Below, in pieces: positions 1 through 9,401 of a DNA stretch of 17,057 bases; within the stretch, counting starts at the first letter, position 1; the number at the start of each line of letters is the position of its first letter. A program made the position numbers and the translations under genes. Under the pieces are notes generated by a model, which was given only the letters and a program-made list of their open reading frames with translations, was not told the DNA's origin and searched no databases. Where the stretch lies: contig CAUVDV010000036.1 in assembly GCA_963550755.1 (NCBI GenBank), positions 1 through 17,057 of the forward strand, written 5' to 3'. Source of the stretch: W11650 sp963550755. GTDB taxonomy: Bacteria; Bacillota; Clostridia; Lachnospirales; Vallitaleaceae.

Positions 1-1818
1 ATACATTTTTAATTTAACATACGTTAATTCCTTTTCCCGATTAAGCTCCATTGTCAAGTTGCTGAAATGGTTCAAAATCCGGTTGCTGGTAGACACAATC
101 GCAAAAATGAACTTAGACAGCGTCGCTGGGGAAAGCTGTTTTTTCTCAAAATTATGCTCAAAAATACTGTTTAAAATACTATGAACCTCCGCCTCCCTCC
201 CTTGAAGCACATAATCAATCAAGTCTTTTTCAATGTCCAAAGGATAATAATAGGCTTCATTTTTTAGCGCCCGAATGGTCTGTTCGGTTACGACCGTATA
301 ATTATCCCATAAAAACTCATATTCCATGATGTTGAGCAAACTTTGAAAAGACTGCGGAACTTCTGCTAAAGCGTTAACCGGTTCACCGACAATCGCCCAC
401 ATTCGGATTTTAAAGATTTCCTCCGCTTTGCGAATCATCTCCACCATTTGCCGAATAACCTCTGTCTGCGGTTTATTGGGAATCAAAAGCACCGAACGCC
501 GACCGCTATATTCAAACATCTCAAAGCGCAGGTCTTTGACTAGTTCGTCCTGAACCCAGCGCAGGATTTGCTTCTTTAGCTGAAAGCTACCATCGGCGGT
601 CAGCGTCCGCCGCATTTCGGCGGTTAAATGATGCTGCAAAACCACTAATATTGCCGGTGTATTCGGGTCGCCCAAAATTCGGGAGTGGAGCTGATGAACC
701 AGTTCTTCCTGCGGAATCAGCCCCAAGCTCAGTTCCCGTAAAAACTGGATTTTTAATTTTTCCTGATTGGCACGGATTGTTTGCGCAAAGCACTTGGCGG
801 ATTCCTGCATTTCTTTGGTTCGATTTAAAATATACTCCCACTCGTTGACAATCGGCGCTTCCTCTGTTCCCTGTTCCAATGTCTGCACCACTTCATGAAC
901 CGGCCGGTAAATATTGCGGCTCAGCAAAAAAGCCAGTCCCAGCCCGCCGGCGAGCAGCGGCAGTGCCAACCACAGTGCCCCCTGCAAAAGTTTTTCCAGT
1001 CTGGCGGCATCTTTCGCCCGATCGGTTAAATAAACATACACCCAGTCTGTTTCCGGTGCCTGACTTTTTTGACTGCACAGCAAATAATTCCCTGACGACT
1101 CCCCGCTGGTTTGCAGTAATTTTTCTAAAAAATCATATTCCTTTTTTTCCCCGCTAAAAAGTAAAATTTTCCCTTTTTCCAAAATATAAAAGCCTTGCCC
1201 CCGCATTTCTTCAAACTGCGGCAGCATGTTATTGCCGGCAAACCAAAGATAAAAAAACAGCTGATTCGAGCGTCTGCCCACTACTTCTCCTCCTGCATAA
1301 AGCAAACTCCCGCTGCCCTCCCGCGCCGGCAAGGCAATTACCTGCCGCCCCGTTTGCCCCAGCTGCTTTGGCAAGTCTTTCCACTTCTCCGCCGCCTGCC
1401 CGCCGCCGGTATATTGCTGCAAATAGCGTTCCCATTCCACTGTCCCCTGCGGCGTAATCATCAGCATACTATCCGGCTTACTGACGCTGATCATATAGCC
1501 AAATTTGGAAAAAGCGTCCAAATGTCCCGATAACTCCTTATGCACCTTTAGGACATTATAATAATTTATTTTTCCATAATCCGCCAAGGCGATTACTTCT
1601 TCATTCCGTTTTAACTGCTCCTTTAAATTAAAGGCAATCTCCAGTTGATTATCTATTCTGGCGGCTGCTTCGCTCAAAAATGACTTGGCCTGCCGCTTGG
1701 TTTCCGTTTGATTTAATTGGCTTTGCATATACACATAAAAAAAGGCAATCAGTGCCGCATAAAGAATAACAATCACCGAAAATGCCAAAATAATTTTTTG
1801 AAAATATTTTGATTTCAT
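1..1818 (-). CDS. AraC-family transmembrane sensor regulator (YesS-like), C-terminus outside the window
   Basis: The frame is open for 606 codons from ATG at 1818 to the window edge with no stop, so the C-terminus is missing. Residues about 9-31 form one membrane helix and residues about 279-300 a second. The roughly 245 residues between them would be an extracellular sensor. The cytoplasmic part has the layout of large AraC-type regulators such as Bacillus subtilis YesS, including a stretch (YYYPLDIEKDLIDYVLQG) common just before the helix-turn-helix in this group. The helix-turn-helix itself should lie left of base 1 and is not seen. Regulators of this type usually control nearby polysaccharide-uptake and lyase genes, which fits the lyase remnant directly upstream. 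The start lies 3 bases after that remnant's TGA, with only a weak GGGAAAG-like ribosome site, so it may have been translationally coupled to it. The class is well supported; the ligand is unknown. Confidence 0.75.
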   Translation of the reverse strand, partial: MKSKYFQKIILAFSVIVILYAALIAFFYVYMQSQLNQTETKRQAKSFLSEAAARIDNQLEIAFNLKEQLKRNEEVIALADYGKINYYNVLKVHKELSGHLDAFSKFGYMISVSKPDSMLMITPQGTVEWERYLQQYTGGGQAAEKWKDLPKQLGQTGRQVIALPAREGSGSLLYAGGEVVGRRSNQLFFYLWFAGNNMLPQFEEMRGQGFYILEKGKILLFSGEKKEYDFLEKLLQTSGESSGNYLLCSQKSQAPETDWVYVYLTDRAKDAARLEKLLQGALWLALPLLAGGLGLAFLLSRNIYRPVHEVVQTLEQGTEEAPIVNEWEYILNRTKEMQESAKCFAQTIRANQEKLKIQFLRELSLGLIPQEELVHQLHSRILGDPNTPAILVVLQHHLTAEMRRTLTADGSFQLKKQILRWVQDELVKDLRFEMFEYSGRRSVLLIPNKPQTEVIRQMVEMIRKAEEIFKIRMWAIVGEPVNALAEVPQSFQSLLNIMEYEFLWDNYTVVTEQTIRALKNEAYYYPLDIEKDLIDYVLQGREAEVHSILNSIFEHNFEKKQLSPATLSKFIFAIVSTSNRILNHFSNLTMELNREKELTYVKLKMY

Positions 1819-1821
1819 AGC

Positions 1822-3306
1822 TCAACTTTCCCATAGTTTTTTTGTATTTTTATCCAATTCTGTCCGGCAGCTGGCACTCTCACCATCCGCCGTTTCTCCT
1901 ACGAACCGAGTAAATAAATTCCTTAATTCTTGAAGTGTTAGCGGACGGCTACTGTGGAAGCTTTGCCGAAAAGAATCCTCACCAAGATTTAATAATTCAA
2001 GTGCCGCTAATTCCGTCTGATACCAAGCATTATCTGGAATACTGGCGTAGTCCGCAAGCAGCATTGACGATAAACTTTTTAAGGCTGCCTTGCTTAACTG
2101 CGCAGCCGCCGCTTTCCTCTCAGGCAAAGTTCGGGCAGACAGTGCCGTTGCAAGTAATTCCACTTCTCCTGTCGGCAGTTTTTGACGAGCCGCTTGCAAA
2201 ATCTTGGCTTGCTCCTCTGGGCGTTTCAGCTGCCCCAAGATTTCCGGTTTTGGTTTGGGCTTTTCCTTGTTCCGCTTCCGCCAAAGCCTTATCCAGTGCG
2301 GCTTGCTTTTCTTTTGTACTTTTCTCATACTCTAACTGCAAGCGAATGGCAGAAGAACTGGCAACCAATACCTCTAATGCCGATTTACTGGCTGTACTGG
2401 GCGCTCGAAATGATTTCCCCCAAACTTCTACCTCACTATACGTATTCCATTGATTTTGTGAATTGCCTTTCCCTTGAATGCGTACATATTTAGCGGGCAG
2501 GGGCTGGAGACTAAAATATTCCAATTCCATGCTTAGTCCGCTGTTGCTTCCTTTATAAAAAGTTTGCCAATGGCTGCCATCGGTTGAAGTTTCAATCTCA
2601 AATTGAAAAATACGATTGTTGCCCCGCACAAAAGCAATCGCCACACTTTCAATCGTCGCCACTTGAGATAGTTCAAAGCAAATCCATTGATTCCCCTCCG
2701 CCGCCCAGCGGGTCAAAGTATTTCCATCAATAGCATGTTCAGGCGGATTGACCTGCGATTTTGCTGGCTGATTTTGATACGTACTAGCAGATACTTGCTG
2801 GATACTCAATTTTTGACTGTTTAGCGGCTGGCTATGCCCTGGCAAAACATGAAAGCGCAGCACATAGCGGCTAAAGTTCTGCGGATACTTCGGGTCTTTC
2901 ACCGTAATCACAACTGGCTCTAAAAAGCTTTTGGCGGGCGTTATTTCTACCAGCATATTACTTTCCGCCGTAACAACTGGAAGCTTTTGCGTGCCAAAAG
3001 ATCACTTTGCACTTCGCCCGATATAAAAATCCTCTTATATTTGCTGTTGTCGGCTTGATCTGCCATTAGCGGCTCTCCTGGCAGAGAAGAAGCCGGTCCA
3101 ACCTGAAAGCGCAAGTTCTCTTGATGGGGCGAAATCATTTCCAGCCAAAGCTTTTTCCCATTTTTTTCTAAAAGAACCGATTTGCCGTCCGGCTGAACGG
3201 ATATATCCGCTGTGGAGTGTATAAACCAATTCCCGATATTTTTCTTCCCCACTAAGAAGATACAGCAATGCCGTCGTTTCATACTGTTGAAGACCCGCAA
3301 AATATC
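1822..3306 (-). pseudogene. Heparinase II/III-type polysaccharide lyase remnant with F5/8 type C domain, truncated and frameshifted
   Basis: Three overlapping open frames read as one broken protein. The first piece (about 3306-3210) gives AGLQQYETTALLYLLSGEEK, like the helical toroid of heparinase II/III-family lyases. The frame then changes, and 3225-3005 reads IHSTADISVQPDGKSV and KNGKKLWLEMISP, typical of the C-terminal beta-sandwich of that family. A second shift near 3000 leads into VVTAESNMLVEITPAKSF. A complete-looking F5/8 type C (discoidin-like, carbohydrate-binding) domain follows at about 2809-2414, with AIDGNTLTRW and the end YVRIQGKG...SEVEVWGK. A third shift near 2260-2300 leads to an unrecognised helical tail ending at TGA 1822. 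The signal peptide and most of the catalytic toroid are absent, because the remnant abuts the helicase stop codon. The fold family is inferred from motifs; the exact lyase family and substrate cannot be told. Confidence 0.65.
2414..2809 (-). other. F5/8 type C (discoidin-like) domain within the lyase remnant
   Basis: About 132 codons in one uninterrupted frame. It shows the usual order of the domain: an N-terminal STYQNQPA segment, AIDGNTLTRWAAEGNQWICF (the aspartate-glycine ... tryptophan core with the following beta strand), TDGSHWQTFYKG, and the closing KYVRIQG ... YSEVEVWG. Domains of this kind bind glycans or anionic polymers, usually as accessory modules on secreted carbohydrate-active enzymes. 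It is the best-preserved part of the broken gene. Confidence 0.7.
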
Positions 3307-6300
3307 TTACTTTCTCTCGAACAGTTCCATAAACTCATCGGCCGACAGCTTTTTTAGTGCCTGGCCGTCGCCGTCAATAAACCGCTCGGCCAAACTCCAT
3401 TTTTTGTTTTGCAGCTCAAAAATCCGCTCCTCAATCGAGTCGGCCACAATCATGGAATACACGCTGACTGCCTGCTGCTGGCCAATCCGATAAGCCCGGT
3501 CAGTTGCCTGATTCATCGCCGCTTTGTTCCACCACGGATCAAAATGAATGACCGCCTGCGCTTCCGTCAGGTTAAGACCGGTGCCGCCGGCCTTAAGCGA
3601 GATTAAAAACACGCCGAACCGCCCGGCCTGAAAATCCTGCACCGCTTGATGCCGTTCTTCCTTGGGCGTTGCCCCCTGCAAAATCCGGTAGGAAAGACGC
3701 AGCCGGTCAAGCTCCGCCGCCAAAAGGTCTAACACCTTAGTAAAGGAAGAAAAAATCAGGATTTGCTGCTTTTGGGCAATCAGTTCCAGCACCAGCCGGA
3801 TACAAGCTTTAATCTTACTGCCCGGCGGATAAACGCCCGCTTCCACTAAGCTGCGGTCGCAGCATAGGAGCCGGAGCCTGGTTAAAAGCGCCAAAATCTC
3901 CACTCCCACCTCGCCGCCGTTTTCTCCCAGCAGCGCCCGCACCGTCCGGGAAACCGAAGCTTCCTGGGCGGTATAAACCCGCCGTTCCTCAGCCGTCAGC
4001 TCAACGGTAAAGACCTTTTCCACCTTCTCCGGCAAATCAGTCAGCACATCCTTTTTCAGCCGCCGCAAAATAAAGGGCGCGGTTAAAGCTTTTAGCCGTT
4101 CAGCCGCCTCGCTCCGCTCTCCCCGAACAATCGGCAGCTCTAATTTTTTGCGGAAACGGGCATAGGAATAAAGATAGCCCGGCATTAAAAAATCAAAGAT
4201 CGACCACAGTTCCGCCAGATTATTTTCAATCGGCGTACCGGATAAAGCCAGCCGATGCTCGCTGGTCAGAAGTTTGGCCGCCTTGGCCGATTTAGTCTGC
4301 ATATTCTTGATCCGCTGCGACTCGTCTAAAACCACATAATAAAAGCTCATTTCCCGCAGCTCCGGCAAGTCCCGCAGCAAATAATCATAGCCCGTTACCA
4401 ACAGCTGATATTCTCCGGCTGTCTGCCACAGCTGACGGCGTTCCTCTTTCACGCCCAGCACGCAGGCTACTTTCATTTTCGGGAAAAAGCGGGCCGCTTC
4501 ATCGCGCCAATTATAAATCAAAGAAGCCGGGCAAATCACCAGCGACGGCTTATCCCGCCGCTCCGCCAAAACCGTCAGGGTTTGCAGGGTTTTTCCCAGA
4601 CCCATATCATCGGCTAAAATTCCGTTTACATTCAGGCTTTCCAGTAGCTTTAAAAATTGAACGCCTTCCATTTGATAAGGTTTTAACAATTTCTGCGCCG
4701 CTTCGGGCACAGCAAACTCCGCCGTCCGGTGGTCTTGAAACTTTTGGCGAATCACCTGCAAATCGCCATCAAAATCAACCGGCAGCTTTTCCGCCGCCAG
4801 CGAAAAAAGCTGCTGCATCGGCAGGATGACCTCGCCCTTGGCCAGCTCCTCCGGCAAAATATTTTGATTTTCCGCAAAATCCGATAATTCCTGCCAAGAC
4901 TGCAGATCCAGCTTAATCGTTTCGCCGCTTTTTAACCTATAATATTCTTTTTTCCGGCGAAAGCTTTTTAAAATAGCCGCGATTTCTTTGACCTCAATCT
5001 CGTTAAATTCAATTTCCAGCTTTAAGACGCTTCCCTTTTGCCGAACATGCAGCGCCGGCGCAACCCGGCAGACCTTGTGATAGGCTTTTAACTCCTCGGA
5101 CACCCAAACCTCGCCGTAACGCTCCAGCTCTCTGGTCAGCTCATTTAACCACTGCTGATCAACCCCCGAGAAATAATAAGCGCCGTTTTTTAAAAAGCAG
5201 CCGCTTAGCTCCAAAGCCTCCGCCAATTGAGTCGCCAGCTGGGACTGAACATCACCATCCAGTTCAATCCGCACATTGTCCTTTTCCAAATCCAGCTTAA
5301 ATGCCAAGGGTTCGGTCTCTATCTCCCGCTCGCCGTTCGCCCTTTCCACTAAAGCCTGAACTGTCGGCAGGAACGCTTCATCGAAAATAACATACGGCTG
5401 GGCGTTACGAATCAAATCCATCAGCGTCTGCAGCGCCGGCAGATCCGGAAAAGCAATCCGTTCCCAGACCTGACCGCTGATCTGGTACGCGTACCGCTCC
5501 GTCAAAAGCAAAAATGAAGGCAGCCCGCTATAATCCAACTGATAAAAACCATACTCCAGCGGTAAAATCCGCAGTTCCGGGGTCTGCTCACTTTCCGCCA
5601 AAGCTGCGTCCTCTAAAAAATAAGGATTTTCACTAAAAAAATCAAACAGCTCATCCAGCGGCGCTTCCGCCAAAGGCAAAAAGCTGGCAGTGTACGAAAA
5701 CAAATGCTTGCTTTGCCTTAAAATACCAATTAGCCGCCAGGCTTCGTCCGTAAAAGCACCGCGCTTATGGGCAAAAGCCAATTTTTGCCCATAGCGGTAA
5801 AACTCCTCATTTTCCACCCGGTTTAAAAAATGAAGCATATTTTTTATTTTATAGGTAAAATCCTTTCCCACCTTAAAATACAGCCCCGGCTGCCGCTCGC
5901 CGAACGTGTCCTTTTCATAGGTAAAATAGGCTTGCAGCTCTATCCCCTCCATCTCCGGCGGCTCAATGTGAAACAGCGGCGGACGATCATACTCTACCGC
6001 TAAATCCTCTCCGAAAAAAGCCGTTCGATTGGCATAATACTGATGTTTTTGCCGAGTCAGACGAATTTCTTTTTCTTCGGCTGTTTCTTCTGTGGGTACC
6101 GGCAAAAGGTAAGGATCGTTCAGGTCAAAACTACTTTCTTCGCAGTCAGAAATCCTGGTTAGCAGCAGATTTTTGGCATTAACGGCGGCCAGCGCCGTAT
6201 TTAAATGGGTGCAAAACTTTTGGGCGGCAAACATTTGCTCCTGGCTGCAGGTGCAGGCAAAATTATTGATACTAAAGTCATCGCTTAGCAAAATCTCCTG

Positions 6301-6741
6301 ATGCTCCTGCCCATATCCCCATTCGCCTTGAATTTGGTACATTCCGTTTGCCAGACGACATACTTCAAAGTGCTGGCTATACGTAAATTCCCGCGCCCGC
6401 TGATAAGCGGTTTTGGTGGTAAAACGCAAAATCTCTTTTTCCGGGATTTTAAGAATCGCCAAAACAGGCGTTTCGGTTTCCTCTCTCTCCGGCTCAAGTG
6501 CATACAGCACCGCCGCTATATGCTTGCAGTACATGCCCGATGCCGCGTAAGGACAAGTGCATTTGGCCTGCGTCAGCTTATTTTGTGCAAAGCGAACGCT
6601 GACCCGATAGGTGCTGCCATTTCCATCAACATAGGCCGAATAGGTTTTACCGTTTTTAGACAGGCCAATCACCCGGCCTTCTTTAAAATACCGCTCGCCC
6701 CGCTTTAAAATATGTGTTAAAAATAAGTTTTCCCAATCCAT
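3307..6741 (-). CDS. SWIM zinc-finger SNF2-family DEAD-like helicase
   Basis: A 1144-residue protein. The N-terminus carries a SWIM zinc finger (C61-x-C63 ... C72-x-H74) and a second SWIM-like set (C163-x-C165 ... C177-x-H179). The middle, about 200-680, matches the poorly conserved bacterial SNF2-associated region. The ATPase core occupies about 685-1144: motif I DDMGLGKT at 711-718, motif II DESQ at 806-809, motif III LALSGTPIENN at 831-841, and motifs V/VI AGGTGLNL and QATDRAYRIGQQQ at 1051-1090. Such proteins are Rapid/SNF2-like DNA translocases that use ATP to remodel protein-nucleic acid complexes; bacterial roles are mostly inferred. The start is supported by AGGAG six bases before the ATG. 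The length is normal and the C-terminus looks complete. The gene faces the same way as the nuclease operon but is separated from it by about 290 bases, and no convincing promoter was found in that gap. Confidence 0.93.
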   Translation of the reverse strand: MDWENLFLTHILKRGERYFKEGRVIGLSKNGKTYSAYVDGNGSTYRVSVRFAQNKLTQAKCTCPYAASGMYCKHIAAVLYALEPEREETETPVLAILKIPEKEILRFTTKTAYQRAREFTYSQHFEVCRLANGMYQIQGEWGYGQEHQEILLSDDFSINNFACTCSQEQMFAAQKFCTHLNTALAAVNAKNLLLTRISDCEESSFDLNDPYLLPVPTEETAEEKEIRLTRQKHQYYANRTAFFGEDLAVEYDRPPLFHIEPPEMEGIELQAYFTYEKDTFGERQPGLYFKVGKDFTYKIKNMLHFLNRVENEEFYRYGQKLAFAHKRGAFTDEAWRLIGILRQSKHLFSYTASFLPLAEAPLDELFDFFSENPYFLEDAALAESEQTPELRILPLEYGFYQLDYSGLPSFLLLTERYAYQISGQVWERIAFPDLPALQTLMDLIRNAQPYVIFDEAFLPTVQALVERANGEREIETEPLAFKLDLEKDNVRIELDGDVQSQLATQLAEALELSGCFLKNGAYYFSGVDQQWLNELTRELERYGEVWVSEELKAYHKVCRVAPALHVRQKGSVLKLEIEFNEIEVKEIAAILKSFRRKKEYYRLKSGETIKLDLQSWQELSDFAENQNILPEELAKGEVILPMQQLFSLAAEKLPVDFDGDLQVIRQKFQDHRTAEFAVPEAAQKLLKPYQMEGVQFLKLLESLNVNGILADDMGLGKTLQTLTVLAERRDKPSLVICPASLIYNWRDEAARFFPKMKVACVLGVKEERRQLWQTAGEYQLLVTGYDYLLRDLPELREMSFYYVVLDESQRIKNMQTKSAKAAKLLTSEHRLALSGTPIENNLAELWSIFDFLMPGYLYSYARFRKKLELPIVRGERSEAAERLKALTAPFILRRLKKDVLTDLPEKVEKVFTVELTAEERRVYTAQEASVSRTVRALLGENGGEVGVEILALLTRLRLLCCDRSLVEAGVYPPGSKIKACIRLVLELIAQKQQILIFSSFTKVLDLLAAELDRLRLSYRILQGATPKEERHQAVQDFQAGRFGVFLISLKAGGTGLNLTEAQAVIHFDPWWNKAAMNQATDRAYRIGQQQAVSVYSMIVADSIEERIFELQNKKWSLAERFIDGDGQALKKLSADEFMELFERK

Positions 6742-7028
6742 GCCGCTCTCCTATTGTGTTCTCTTTGCTTGTACCGTTTTTAAAGTGATTTTTTTACATT
6801 TTTCCGTTCCCCACTAAATTCGACTAAGTCCTTCCTTATTTGCCATAATCCTTTAGTGCAGGAAAAAAAGCATATCTTTTATCCAATTAATCTATTCGCT
6901 GCTATAAAACAGGAAAGTTTTTGCCGCTCAATAGCTGAAACTTTTTCCAAAACGCACACCATATTGCCGTTTTTCCCCGCTTTTCGCTGGTTACGGCAAT
7001 AACCGGCCATTTCTCATACCAAGCCAAA
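6742..7028. other. Intergenic region between the YhaN-like gene and the helicase gene
   Basis: No gene is supported here. The minus strand contains two weak inverted repeats: ATTGCCGT ... ACGGCAAT around 6950-7000, and an imperfect GGAAA(AA)GTTT ... AAAACTTTCC around 6910-6945 followed by TGTTTTAT. The second might end the nuclease operon transcript. An AGGAG ribosome site precedes the helicase ATG. No -35/-10 pair near consensus was recognised. Confidence 0.35.
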
Positions 7029-9401
7029 TCATTCCCCGAAGGAAAGCGCCCGGCTTGGGTGACAGGTAAAATAGAGAATTTGATACTCCCTGCTGATTTC
7101 CCGTAAAAATTGCAGCCCTTTTTCAATACTGTCCTGATCCCAGTTGGCAAAAGGATCATCCAGCAGGATAAACGGCTTTTCCTGTCCGTACATTACCTTG
7201 ATCAGCGCCAGCCGCATACAAAAGCCAATCAAATCCTGCCGGCCGGCGCTGAAAAAAGCAATTTCCCGCTGCAAACCGGCTTCCCGCAACGTCAAATGCA
7301 AATCGGCATCCAAAAAATATTCTGCCGCCGTCTGTCCGGTCAGCTTTTGGTAATACTGCTGAAAGACCGCCAGCAGCGGAGCCCTGTACTTTTGCGTAAA
7401 TAAACTCCGCGCCTGTTCTAAAAAATACTTGGTTTTTTGCAGCATTTCCTGCTTTTTCTGACCAGCCTCATAGCTCTCCCGCGCCGCCTGCAGCCTTTCT
7501 TCGGCGGAAAGCACCGCTTCTCTTTGCGCCTGAAGCTCCAGCAGCCGGCGCTCGCCCTCGGCCAAAGCCAAGTCCACCGCTTCTATTTCGGCGGCGCAGC
7601 AGCGAATTTTTTCCTCCAAGCCCTGAATTTGCTTATCCAGCGATATATTAGCTGTTTGCGCCGAAATATCGGTTATTTCTCCTCTTTCCGCCGCCATATC
7701 CGGCGTTTTTTCCGCTTCAAGGTTTCCCGGCTCCGGCCTGCGCTCCGCCGCTTCTTCGGCTTGCCGGCTTTTTTGCCGCAGTCGGTCATACTCCTCGCAT
7801 TCCGTCAACAGCTGAAGCAAGGCTTTTTCTCCGCCTTCGCCGGCTTTTTCTTCTATTTGATAAGCTGCCAAAAAGGCAGCCCGCCGCTCCAACTTTTCTT
7901 GCAGCTTATCCCGCAGCGACACATTTTCCATTTCCTGCTTTTTGGCAGTCAGCGCCTCATATTCTCGGCGGTACTGCGCCCATTCATATAAAAGTGTCGG
8001 CATTTTGGCCGCCTGATAGGGCAGGCCGTAGCAGGTAAAAAATTCCGCCGCTGCTGCTTCGGCCAAAGCAATTGCCTTTTTCTCATTTTCTATCTGCCGC
8101 TTGATCAGAAAATACTCCTGTTCTTGGTCTTTGAGTAAGTCATGCTTTCTTTGGCTAAAACAAAACAGTATGACTGCCGCGCTGACAACGGCGCCGATCC
8201 CGGCCGGCAAAGGCTGCCAAAAAGCCAAGCCAATCATTGCTAAGAAAACAGTTGCCGCCAAAAACAGGAAAATATCCGCTGTCCGCTTGCGCCGCCGCCC
8301 CCGTTCGATTTGCCGCCTTAGTTCTTCTTCATTTCGTTGATTTATCGGCAATTCTTGCTCTTTTTCTGCTTTTTGCCGCCAGCTTTCGATTTGCTGCGCC
8401 AATTCCGGCTCGCTCGGCCAGCCTTTCTTAAAAATCTTCTCATATTTTTCCAGCCGCGTCTGCTCGGCGGCGGTCATTTGCCGCTGGCTAAGTTCCTTTT
8501 GCAGCAAGGCAATTTCTTTTTCCTCGGCCCAAGCCCGCTCAATGGCGGCTCGCTCCGGCCGGCCACCGGCAAAGCGCTGCCGCAGTTCTGCCAGCCGCGC
8601 CGCTTCCTCGGCCGTCAGCTGATAGGCCGCCTGCCGGGTCTTTTTTTCCGCCGCTTGAATTAATAATTTTTCTCTTTGCCGGCGGCTTTCTGCCATATCC
8701 TGCCGCAGCCGGGCCCGGCGTTTTTTTTGTTCCGCCCGCGTCTGCGCCAACGCTTTTGCCTGCTGCTCAAGCAACGCTCCGCGCTTAACTTCCGCCGTCA
8801 ACGCGGTCATTTCATTTTTTAGCGCCGGCAAAAGCGCCGCCGGACTGCGGCCGTTTAATTCGGCTATCTTTTTAGTCAGCAGCTCCAGCGCATTGTCATA
8901 GCCGCCGAGGTCAACGGCGCTTTCCGCTATTTTTCCTAATTTTGCCTGAATCAGCGGCGTTGTTTCCATACTTTTGGCGTCATTTTGCGCAATAAAAAGC
9001 GTGCGGGCAAAGGACTGACTGTCAATCTGAAACAGCTCCTCGCCAATCCGGTCGCTGAAGTCCTGACTGATCTGATTGGTAACCCCATCCCGCAGCTCAA
9101 ACACATCTTTACCGGAAGCCGCGCCAAAGCTGCGGCTAATCCGATAGCTTTTCCCCCGCGCCTGAAAGCTGAGCTCGCCGCCGTAGCCGCCGCCCTGCCA
9201 AGGCGCGTAACGCCGGCGCTCATTGGCCAGTTCATCCTGCCGCCGCTCCCCGGCAAAGCCGTAAAACATAATCCGAATAAAGGCCGCCAAGGTGCTTTTT
9301 CCCCAGCCGTTGGCCGCGCAGTATTGCCCACCGGCGGCAAAGGAAAAGCTCTGCCGGCTGAGCTTCCCAAAGCCCTCAATATAGCAGTCAATCAGCTTCA
9401 T
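7029..9401 (-). CDS. yhaN: YhaN-like SMC/Rad50-type ATPase with central membrane hairpin
   Basis: A 790-residue ABC-type ATPase of the YhaN/SbcC kind, the expected partner of the YhaO-like nuclease encoded just upstream. The N-terminal half holds the P-loop (N31-G-W-G34-K35-S36-T37) and a Q-loop-like FIAQND near 136-141. Long Glu/Lys/Arg/Gln-rich coiled coils span about 190-365 and 415-660. Two hydrophobic helices at about 376-395 and 399-416 split the coiled coil, a known trait of YhaN proteins that would tether the complex to the membrane. The C-terminal half has FILLDDPF (Walker B and catalytic acid, D748-D749) and the switch histidine near 781 (FTCHPS). I chose ATG 9401 over an upstream frame opening because it overlaps the nuclease stop codon as ATGA and has GAGGTG before it. 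The first P-loop glycine is replaced by alanine (CAANGWGKST), unlike the usual GPNEAGKST. Confidence 0.88.
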   Translation of the reverse strand: MKLIDCYIEGFGKLSRQSFSFAAGGQYCAANGWGKSTLAAFIRIMFYGFAGERRQDELANERRRYAPWQGGGYGGELSFQARGKSYRISRSFGAASGKDVFELRDGVTNQISQDFSDRIGEELFQIDSQSFARTLFIAQNDAKSMETTPLIQAKLGKIAESAVDLGGYDNALELLTKKIAELNGRSPAALLPALKNEMTALTAEVKRGALLEQQAKALAQTRAEQKKRRARLRQDMAESRRQREKLLIQAAEKKTRQAAYQLTAEEAARLAELRQRFAGGRPERAAIERAWAEEKEIALLQKELSQRQMTAAEQTRLEKYEKIFKKGWPSEPELAQQIESWRQKAEKEQELPINQRNEEELRRQIERGRRRKRTADIFLFLAATVFLAMIGLAFWQPLPAGIGAVVSAAVILFCFSQRKHDLLKDQEQEYFLIKRQIENEKKAIALAEAAAAEFFTCYGLPYQAAKMPTLLYEWAQYRREYEALTAKKQEMENVSLRDKLQEKLERRAAFLAAYQIEEKAGEGGEKALLQLLTECEEYDRLRQKSRQAEEAAERRPEPGNLEAEKTPDMAAERGEITDISAQTANISLDKQIQGLEEKIRCCAAEIEAVDLALAEGERRLLELQAQREAVLSAEERLQAARESYEAGQKKQEMLQKTKYFLEQARSLFTQKYRAPLLAVFQQYYQKLTGQTAAEYFLDADLHLTLREAGLQREIAFFSAGRQDLIGFCMRLALIKVMYGQEKPFILLDDPFANWDQDSIEKGLQFLREISREYQILYFTCHPSRALSFGE

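Noticed and set aside
1195..1533. 112-codon plus-strand frame inside the AraC-type regulator
   Set aside because: It is antisense to the sensor domain, which has a continuous 606-codon frame with membrane helices in the expected places.
6742..6900. Promoter for the helicase gene
   Set aside because: Several A/T-rich hexamers exist but no -35/-10 pair with acceptable match and spacing was found.
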